A stretch of DNA of 31,786 bases. It comes from Anaerolineales bacterium (GTDB lineage Bacteria > Chloroflexota > Anaerolineae > Anaerolineales > UBA4823). The stretch's first letter is position 1. Each line of letters begins with the position of its first letter. Shown here in pieces: positions 25,322 to 31,786 of this stretch. The stretch is taken from contig JAFGBV010000116.1 of NCBI GenBank assembly GCA_016932955.1, positions 1 to 31,786 on the forward strand, in the 5' to 3' direction. The notes beneath the pieces are model-generated. The model was given only the letters and a program-made list of their open reading frames with translations, ran no database searches and was not told the DNA's origin. The position numbers were made by a program, and so were the translations under genes.

Positions 25322-26728
25322 TTAAATGCCCTGTTCCTGGATCGGGACGTAGGCCGTGTCTCTGTGGCGGATCTGTTTAACCGTTGTGCGGCTTCGCAGC
25401 CAGAGCCAGATGGTTTGCACAGCCGTGCTGAACACAAACGAGGCCAGCCCGATATATAATCCGGTCGTCTTACCCCAGGCTACGCCTGCAATCAGGGTGG
25501 ATACATTTGTTACCATGTATACTACCACGGCTTCGGTGATCACCCTGGTATGCCTGCTTTGTAAGATTACACCCTGATACCAGGATTGCAATGTGGCGAG
25601 AAGAGGCATCGGCAGGGTGATCCAAACCCCCACTCGCGCCATCTGTGCGAGATCCGGTTGCAAGCCAGATACACTGATAAACCAAAGGCTTGCCAGGGGG
25701 GTGACTGCCACCAGGAATTGGAAGAATGTGGCGCCGCTGCCCAGGCGCTGCGCAAACCGCCACAGGTTGGCGGCTGAATGTGGCTCATCGAGCAATGCGA
25801 CGACAACCTCATTATACGCAATTCCCAAACTACGCATTAGAAATGTGATTCCTGTGACCACAGGCCACACGGCCAATGACTCAAGGGCTAATGGCATACG
25901 CCCCAGCGCAGCGCTGCCGATTGGCTGGACGAGGAGCGTTAGCAGAGAGGTCATCGCCAGAGGAATGTAAAAGGCCAGGAATGAGTGCAGGGTCAGGGCA
26001 GGCTCTACCGGAGGGGCAGCGATCACTTGCCTGTGTAGCACCGGACGCACGACCAGGCCAACATAGATTGCCTCAGCGATCACGCCGGCGACCACTGCAC
26101 TGGTTGCCACCAGGATGCCTGGCGCTTTGCCTGTGGTGTAACCGATTGCCAGCACCAGCAGATCTGTGCTCAACCGGATCAATGTGCCCACACTCACTTT
26201 TTTCGAGTGACCAAAACGGATCAGCACCCCTTGGTGGAAGCGCCGGTAAGCGATAGACCACGTCCAAGGCGTCATCACCATCAAGCCAAGACGAGCTGGC
26301 TCGATGATCTCGGGCGGTGCGCCAAGCAGATCGCGTGCGACCAGGGTATATAGTGGAGTAAAGGCTATCAGGATATGAATAGCGGTGATTGTCGCGCTGG
26401 CGATCATCATATACCGCCAAACCCGCCGGTACGAAGCCCAATCTTTGCTCAGGGCAGTAGAGGCTGCCAGCAGCATAATGATCGGCGATTCGATAATCAA
26501 TGCTAATGGGAAGACGATCCCACCGTAGGCTGCAAGATGGATTTTGGGATCTGGCAGGCGGGCAACAATGGCACTCAGTGCGGGGGTTTCTGCGCCCATC
26601 AGCATCCACGAGGCCGCCAGCGGCCACCAGGTGTGGATGATGCGCTTGATGGACAGTGCTTCTTTGTTTTGACCGCCCGAATTCAGAACGTCTTTAGTTA
26701 CAGTAGATGCGGGGGCGGACTTTTGCAT
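25322..26728 (-). CDS. MATE/ANKH-like multi-pass membrane transporter
   Basis: About 468 residues from the ATG at 26728 with roughly twelve hydrophobic helices in two similar halves (each beginning near an FxxPLA-like segment), as in the MOP superfamily of flippases and exporters. The first half, with HTWWPLAASW, LAAYGGIVFPLALIIESPI and PWTWSIAYRRFHQGVLIRFGHS, recalls the ANKH (progressive ankylosis) branch rather than classical MATE drug pumps. This is a judgement from memory, not a search. No clear ribosome-binding site precedes the chosen ATG; the frame continues 59 residues upstream but that part is not hydrophobic or conserved-looking. First gene of the leftward transporter / LysE / MutS-like group. 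Confidence 0.75.
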   Translation of the reverse strand: MQKSAPASTVTKDVLNSGGQNKEALSIKRIIHTWWPLAASWMLMGAETPALSAIVARLPDPKIHLAAYGGIVFPLALIIESPIIMLLAASTALSKDWASYRRVWRYMMIASATITAIHILIAFTPLYTLVARDLLGAPPEIIEPARLGLMVMTPWTWSIAYRRFHQGVLIRFGHSKKVSVGTLIRLSTDLLVLAIGYTTGKAPGILVATSAVVAGVIAEAIYVGLVVRPVLHRQVIAAPPVEPALTLHSFLAFYIPLAMTSLLTLLVQPIGSAALGRMPLALESLAVWPVVTGITFLMRSLGIAYNEVVVALLDEPHSAANLWRFAQRLGSGATFFQFLVAVTPLASLWFISVSGLQPDLAQMARVGVWITLPMPLLATLQSWYQGVILQSRHTRVITEAVVVYMVTNVSTLIAGVAWGKTTGLYIGLASFVFSTAVQTIWLWLRSRTTVKQIRHRDTAYVPIQEQGI

Positions 26729-26776
26729 GGGTCTGCAGGCAGGGGTGGGGAACCAAACAGTGTGAATAAGCGTTTT

Positions 26777-26797
26777 GTGTAGTATACACTTCAAGTG
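26777..26797. promoter_or_regulatory. Overlapping palindromes in the divergent spacer
   Basis: GTGTA-GTA-TACAC (26777-26789) overlaps CACTT-C-AAGTG (26787-26797) between the MATE-like gene and the sigma-fusion gene. It could be an operator; no direct evidence. Confidence 0.35.
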
Positions 26798-26860
26798 CTT
26801 GCTTGAGTTAATCAATTTATGAGTGTTGGCTTCACCTGCTAAATGGGTTTGAAATTGGGG

Positions 26861-26866
26861 TAAAAT
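26861..26866 (+). promoter_or_regulatory. -10-like TAAAAT before the sigma-fusion gene
   Basis: GGGGTAAAAT ends six bases before the ATG at 26873, so the predicted start coincides with the start codon and the mRNA would be leaderless. No ribosome-binding site is visible. No good -35 is seen at normal spacing. Confidence 0.4.
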
Positions 26867-26872
26867 CTTAAT

Positions 26873-29800
26873 ATGCACGATGATGCTCCTTTTAATCCGC
26901 CACAATATCTACCCAATGCAGTCCCCGAATCATCTATCTTTGAGCAGCCTGACGCTCTAGAATCTGAAATAGGCTACCTTCTTTCTAGCAGCCAGCCCGG
27001 CGATATTCAGGCTTTGGAGTTGTTGATCCATTATTACGCCCCGCATGTGCAGCGGCTGGCGCGGATGCTGCTATCGGATAGGGATGGGTCTTTGCCAGGG
27101 CAGGAAATTGTTTTTGCTGTGACTCGGGATATATTGGTCGAAGCCGGTAATCAAATTGCGGCGTTTCGGGGTGAGCTGAGTGTACGTACCTGGCTGTTTG
27201 GGATTGCCCTCCGCCAAATAAAGAGCTGGCAAGCAACGATGCGCTTGCCCTGGTACAAACCAGGACGCGATAAACCAAGGCGGGTTGCCGGAAATGTTGA
27301 GCTGGACACCCATCCGCGCTTTTTGGCATTTGTGGATGCTTTGCCAGAAAGGCAGCGACTGCCCTTTTTGTTACGCCATGCCAGGGACCTCCCCAGGGAG
27401 GCCGATAAGCCTATTGAGGGGAGCACCCATTCACGCTTGCTGGCATGTGTGGACGCCATGCCATACAGGCTACGTTTGCCTTTTTTATTGCACTACGGAA
27501 GCGAGCTATCGGTGGGGGATGTTGCTCTTCTATTGAACTGTGATCGAGAGGGGGTAAGCCGTCTGCTATCACAAGGACGTGATCGCTTCCTCAGCCAGCA
27601 GGGAAAAATCCATATTCATAAACTTCTCAATAGCTCGCTGGATAACATCCTGGCAGGCGATCTGACTGCAGAAGAACAGATAGAAAAGCACTTGGCCGAT
27701 TGCCAGATATGTGAATCCTATGCCGATAATTTGCGTACTCTGGTGAATGAAGTGAAAACTGCCTTACAAAGCCGGTGGCCTTTGCTAGAGCCATCCCCTC
27801 TTTCCCGAGAGGCGCTGCTACGGGCAGTGCGGACGGAAGAGAAACCTGCCGTCCATCGCCGTATACTCAGCGGGGCGCGCCAGGCGGCGTGGGTAAGCGC
27901 TCTCTTGCTGGTATTTTCCGGGATAGCCGTGATGATGATGCGCAATGAGGCCGTGGATGTGAATCCCATCAAAACCCCTACAATGACCCTGGTACCTGGC
28001 GCACCGTTAATGGAGCCTCCTACAGCCTCGACAGACACGGATACCTCCGTTGAAGAGCAGATCAGCTTTGAACCAGTAATTTCTGGAGATGGGCGCTGGC
28101 TGATATTCTCTTCTACGATAGCATTGACAGGCGAGGCACAATCCGCAGGCGACTATCACCTGTATTTAGTTGACCGGCAGGAAGGAACGCTGCACCGCCT
28201 CCCGATCATGGGTGTCCCCTCGGATTTTTCTTGGCCTGGTTATTTGCCTACAGTATCTGATGATGCGCGCTGGATTGCGTACAGCGCCCAGCGGGAGAGC
28301 GAATCTGGAACTGCTTGCCCCGTAGATACATATTTATTTACTCAAACAGATGCTCCTCTTGAAGGATGCCGGCAGATTTTCCTCTACGATCGAGAATCTG
28401 GCTTAACAGAACAAATCACCCAGGGGTTGGGCGGGATGCCCGCCAACGGGCACAGCTATTCCCCGGCTATTTCAGGAGATGGGCGTTGGCTGGCTTTTTG
28501 GTCGATGGCAAGTAACCTGGTGGAGGGCGATACCGAAACTTGTGGCGAATCTGACGCCAACTGCGTGGATTTGTTTCTCTTTGATTGCGAACAAAATAAT
28601 CTGCTGCGCGTCCCGGTTGGAAGGCAATATAGTTGGGAGTTTGGCATCTTAATTCAGCCGGTTTCCATTTCTCGAGATGGGCGGTTGATGGCATTTCCAG
28701 TGTTGGCAGAAGATCGCCTGGGGCAGGAATTGGAATTCCAAAGCCCGATTGAAGCTATCCTCTATGATCGGGAGGCCGGTACATTCGTTGAGATTGACCT
28801 TACTCAAGACGGGAAGCGCGGCGATGGGGAGTCTTTTGCCCCAGTGATCTCAGCAGATGGGAGTACGGTCGCTTTTGCCTCCGCTTCCACCAACTTGGTT
28901 CCTGCGGACGACAATGTGCTGGTAGATGTTTTTGTGAGGGCGCTGGACACGAACCAGGTGGAGTTGGTCAGTATTAATTGGAAAGGGGAACAGGGGAATG
29001 GAGAAAGCGGGGTGATTTCCCCGGAAATGCATCGCAATAGCTGGGGCACCAGTATGGCAATTTCAACGGATGGTCAGGTGGTCGCTTATTTTTCTATGGC
29101 AACGAACCTGGATGTGGAGCAGGAGGGGAATTGTCGAGTTTCTGGTGAAGCTTATTGCTATGCCGTCTATGTTCATGATCGCCAATCTCACACAACCCGC
29201 CAGGTATCGGTTATCCAAGAACCAGGGCTACATCTATTTCTTAGTATATCTGGGGATGGTGAGTGGCTCAGCTATTCCAGGATTATGAGCACGGGTGATG
29301 ATGAAGGACAGGTCATTTTTGATGTGTACCTTTATAACCGTGGATTTCATTGGTCTTCGAATTTGACAGGTTGGCATGGTAGCAAGGATCGCGATCGCTG
29401 GTCATTGGCGGCAGTGCTGGATGTGGGCAGCCGATATTTACGCCGGCTTGCCTATTCCCCTGCTGGCAGCCAATATGCTGTTGCTTCGGGTAGTGTTCCA
29501 ATCCAGATATGGATTGTCGATAATGGATATATGAGCACCATGTTCGAAGCGAAGGAGGAAGACGGAAGCATCACCAGCCTGACATATTCCCCGGACGGTC
29601 GCTGGCTTGCCTGTGGGACGCAAGCGGGCAGCGTTTTGATCTGGAGTATCCTGGACAAGCGATTGTTATATGATTTGGGAAATTCCCCCGGCGCGGTCAA
29701 CACCGTATTGTTCTCGCCGGATGGCAGCCAATTTCTGGCAAGCACTTCGGATATGTTGAGGATTTGGCAGATTGAGGAAGCGGAAAGTTCTTATGGAAGG

Positions 29801-31723
29801 GTCTCCTCAACGAGATTATTACACGTGGCGGAGATTATTTATGAACCAGGCTCAGTAAATCAAGTGGCGCTGGCTCCCACAGGAAATCTGATCGCCCTGG
29901 GCGGAAATGATGGCACGGTGCGGTTGATGCAGATTCCTTCTGGGTTGGTGGTGGCGCGCCTCGGCGGTCACCAGGCAGGGGTAGCAGCGGTTGCTTTCTC
30001 GCCGGATGGCAGCCTTTTGGCAGCTCGCTCAAGGGAAGGGGTCATTCAGATTTGGCAGGTGGGGTGGCGAGGTTTTGGTGCGCTGGATGTGAGGCATAAT
30101 CGCTCTCTGTACTACGATGGTTGGCTTGGAGATCTGTTGTTCTCTCCGGATGGTCGTTGGCTGGCATCTGGGACCATTTTTCAAGGCCCGCGCTTGTGGG
30201 ACATTCAATCTGGTGCATTGATGGATATCGGCGCAGGTGTGGACTGGAGCAGCATGATCTATGGATTGGCATTTGACCCCTCGGGACAAAGCCTGGTGAT
30301 AACAGATGGTCAACAAGTAGCGGTTTGGAGTTCCACAAATAGCTTATTAAGACCTTTGTTCTTTGAGATACCTGCCGCAGGTGAAACGGTGGTGACCAAT
30401 AATCAATTGATCATGCCCAGCGGGGACAATTGGTACTATCCACTCCAGAGCTTATCTATTTTTGAGGCTGCCCGGCAAGGAACGGTAAACCTATGGGTGC
30501 CAATCCGCTTGCCAGTGGGGGCAGTGTTCCAGGACGCGGTTTTCACCGAGCGGCGGGGTAACGTTGTGCTGCATTATCGCATCCAGGGGCCAGGACATGA
30601 GGCAAACTTATATATCTTGGAAAGTGATGTGAATTCTGCTTCGGCGCTGCCAGTGATGATCGGCCAGGGGGCGACGGTGAACGGGGAAAGTATAGGGCTG
30701 GAGCGCGCAGAATATGTGCAAGGTGACTGGGTCACGAGCCCTTTCCCCAGTACACTTGAGAGGACTGTTGCCTGGGATTGGAATGCGGAATTACCCTCCT
30801 TGCGCCTGCGCTGGCAATCGGGAACAACATTGATCCATATCTATTACCAGCCAGACGATATATTGGCGGGTGATTCACTGGATGCGGTTGCTCTGGATAG
30901 TGTTTCTGGAGACTATACTTTTGAAGACCAGTCTGCTCCGCGGGGCAAAGAAGAAGAACCAGCGGGCCAGAGTATGTCATTTCTCCCAACCTATCTTTTC
31001 ATTGAGGATTTACTGCAGATTGCTCGCAGTATGCAAGCCTGGCGCAGCGGAGATCCACTTTTTTACCCGGCAACGGCATCTGGCATCTATATTGTGCAGC
31101 CTGGAGATACCTGTTCTGGAATCGCCTCGCGCTTTGGGCTGGAAATCTCAGACCTGGCGAGAATGAACGACTTAGCCCCATCCTGTGAATTGATCTATGC
31201 CGGCCAGCCTTTTCAAATACATTGGTCTCCGGATTTTTCCGCATTGATCCAGAGGGACTTGAATTGTGACGGCGAGGCAGAAGGCATCCTTGAGCTACCG
31301 GGTTCGACGGGAGTGCTGGTGTATGCCCTTACAGAAATGGGACTTTATCAGAAAGTCTGGTCATTCATCGTGGATGATATGGCTACCCAATCCGTGGAGG
31401 ATCTCCGCTTGGTCGAGGTTGGAGCCTGCGAGACGTTTGTGCAGTTCACCACGCAGGCTGGGGAGAGTGAGGACTCGAGAGACGTTTGGATCTACCGTTG
31501 GGTGGATGGAGAGATGAGTCTGGTGCTTTCTGCGCCAGGGGCGGCTGAGTGGGAGGCAGGTTTGGATGGAAATAACACATCTTTGCTTGTGGTATGGATT
31601 TCCAGCCACGAGGGAGACAGTAGCTGCAGCCGGCATATAGCTCGATACCGATGGGATGGCGCTGTGTTGATAAATGAAGGGGAAGAAGTAGTAGAGCCGG
31701 TCTCATGTGTTAGTTCACCATAA
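26873..31723 (+). CDS. ECF-sigma-like / anti-sigma / membrane / double-propeller / LysM fusion protein
   Basis: 1616 residues in one open frame. Residues ~30-125 resemble sigma-70 region 2 (ending FRGELSVRTWLFGIALRQIKSW). Residues 146-240 hold region 4, with a helix-turn-helix at about 213-238, preceded by a 39-residue partial duplicate. A zinc-binding anti-sigma motif follows, H273-x3-C277-x2-C280. One membrane helix spans 340-356. After a Thr/Pro linker come seven TolB/PD40-type repeats (each like ISGDGRWLAF, ~397-820), then seven WD40-like repeats (SPDGRWLASG...LW, ~855-1145), each able to close a seven-bladed propeller. A beta-rich segment, a LysM domain (1406-1449, YIVQPGDT...) and a C-terminal region beginning DLNCDGEAEG complete it. 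Predicted: N-terminus in the cytoplasm, propellers and LysM outside. It may be a membrane-tethered transcription factor sensing the cell wall; function is inference. Alternatively the sigma part is a relic. Confidence 0.85.
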   Translation: MHDDAPFNPPQYLPNAVPESSIFEQPDALESEIGYLLSSSQPGDIQALELLIHYYAPHVQRLARMLLSDRDGSLPGQEIVFAVTRDILVEAGNQIAAFRGELSVRTWLFGIALRQIKSWQATMRLPWYKPGRDKPRRVAGNVELDTHPRFLAFVDALPERQRLPFLLRHARDLPREADKPIEGSTHSRLLACVDAMPYRLRLPFLLHYGSELSVGDVALLLNCDREGVSRLLSQGRDRFLSQQGKIHIHKLLNSSLDNILAGDLTAEEQIEKHLADCQICESYADNLRTLVNEVKTALQSRWPLLEPSPLSREALLRAVRTEEKPAVHRRILSGARQAAWVSALLLVFSGIAVMMMRNEAVDVNPIKTPTMTLVPGAPLMEPPTASTDTDTSVEEQISFEPVISGDGRWLIFSSTIALTGEAQSAGDYHLYLVDRQEGTLHRLPIMGVPSDFSWPGYLPTVSDDARWIAYSAQRESESGTACPVDTYLFTQTDAPLEGCRQIFLYDRESGLTEQITQGLGGMPANGHSYSPAISGDGRWLAFWSMASNLVEGDTETCGESDANCVDLFLFDCEQNNLLRVPVGRQYSWEFGILIQPVSISRDGRLMAFPVLAEDRLGQELEFQSPIEAILYDREAGTFVEIDLTQDGKRGDGESFAPVISADGSTVAFASASTNLVPADDNVLVDVFVRALDTNQVELVSINWKGEQGNGESGVISPEMHRNSWGTSMAISTDGQVVAYFSMATNLDVEQEGNCRVSGEAYCYAVYVHDRQSHTTRQVSVIQEPGLHLFLSISGDGEWLSYSRIMSTGDDEGQVIFDVYLYNRGFHWSSNLTGWHGSKDRDRWSLAAVLDVGSRYLRRLAYSPAGSQYAVASGSVPIQIWIVDNGYMSTMFEAKEEDGSITSLTYSPDGRWLACGTQAGSVLIWSILDKRLLYDLGNSPGAVNTVLFSPDGSQFLASTSDMLRIWQIEEAESSYGRVSSTRLLHVAEIIYEPGSVNQVALAPTGNLIALGGNDGTVRLMQIPSGLVVARLGGHQAGVAAVAFSPDGSLLAARSREGVIQIWQVGWRGFGALDVRHNRSLYYDGWLGDLLFSPDGRWLASGTIFQGPRLWDIQSGALMDIGAGVDWSSMIYGLAFDPSGQSLVITDGQQVAVWSSTNSLLRPLFFEIPAAGETVVTNNQLIMPSGDNWYYPLQSLSIFEAARQGTVNLWVPIRLPVGAVFQDAVFTERRGNVVLHYRIQGPGHEANLYILESDVNSASALPVMIGQGATVNGESIGLERAEYVQGDWVTSPFPSTLERTVAWDWNAELPSLRLRWQSGTTLIHIYYQPDDILAGDSLDAVALDSVSGDYTFEDQSAPRGKEEEPAGQSMSFLPTYLFIEDLLQIARSMQAWRSGDPLFYPATASGIYIVQPGDTCSGIASRFGLEISDLARMNDLAPSCELIYAGQPFQIHWSPDFSALIQRDLNCDGEAEGILELPGSTGVLVYALTEMGLYQKVWSFIVDDMATQSVEDLRLVEVGACETFVQFTTQAGESEDSRDVWIYRWVDGEMSLVLSAPGAAEWEAGLDGNNTSLLVVWISSHEGDSSCSRHIARYRWDGAVLINEGEEVVEPVSCVSSP
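27308..27511 (+). repeat. Diverged 117-base tandem repeat inside the sigma region
   Basis: Protein segments starting at T146 and T185 align without gaps over 29 residues with 17 identities (pattern TH-R-LA-VDA-P-R-RLPFLL). The DNA is also visibly similar. The first copy lacks the helix-turn-helix that follows the second, so the front part of region 4 was duplicated. Confidence 0.8.
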
Positions 31724-31786
31724 CGGGTCAAGCTTATGTTTAAGTGCTAACTGCCAATTGGCTCTCTGGGATTGGCCGTGGTGGGG
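31724..31786. other. Right-edge non-coding sequence
   Basis: 63 bases after the fusion gene. It holds a perfect 10-base palindrome GCCAATTGGC (31753-31762) and no T-run, so no terminator is called. Confidence 0.4.

Noticed and set aside
1..31786. CRISPR array, prophage, insertion sequence or tRNA genes
   Set aside because: No spaced repeats, transposase or phage genes, or tRNA-like cloverleaf sequences were seen on either strand.

Overview
The window looks like chromosomal DNA from an anaerobic bacterium of the Chloroflexota, probably Anaerolineae-like. I infer this from a soluble HdrABC set outside a methanogen, a transketolase / RpiB / transaldolase-Pgi fusion cluster, a T-box leader, and long propeller/LysM proteins of the kind common in that group. 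No rRNA or tRNA is visible, so the assignment is inference. I see no insertion sequence, prophage or CRISPR array.

Layout. (1) 1-2937, minus: hdrC-hdrB-hdrA with ATGA and GTGA stop/start overlaps; hdrA runs off the left edge. A 418-base divergent spacer holds a candidate promoter whose -10/-35 spacer is filled by an inverted repeat. (2) 3356-8653, plus: tkt, rpiB and a transaldolase-glucose-6-phosphate isomerase fusion, together most of the non-oxidative pentose phosphate pathway. (3) 8661-11657, minus: yraN, miaA and an acyl-CoA ligase. (4) 11730-13983, minus: two visibly AT-richer genes, an unknown multi-pass membrane protein and a membrane-anchored endonuclease/exonuclease/phosphatase (EEP) domain protein. 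(5) 14096-16150, plus: a membrane protein, a JAMM/M67 metallopeptidase and a PlsY homologue with an altered second motif. (6) 16158-17048, minus: an MBL-fold hydrolase. (7) 17149-22735, plus: tandem 12-base repeats, a near-consensus promoter, a T-box leader with a terminator, then two different valyl-tRNA synthetases in a row, one of archaeal type and one of bacterial type. (8) 22787-26728, minus: a MATE/ANKH-like transporter, a LysE-type exporter and a membrane-embedded MutS-family ATPase. (9) 26873-31723, plus: a 1616-residue protein joining an ECF-sigma-like region, an anti-sigma zinc motif, one membrane helix, two seven-repeat propellers and a LysM domain.

The strongest candidates for something unusual are the single-chain sigma / anti-sigma / propeller / LysM protein, the two ValRS lineages behind one T-box, and the AT-rich EEP plus membrane protein pair. 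Start codons were chosen by ribosome-binding sites and family length and often differ from the longest possible frame.
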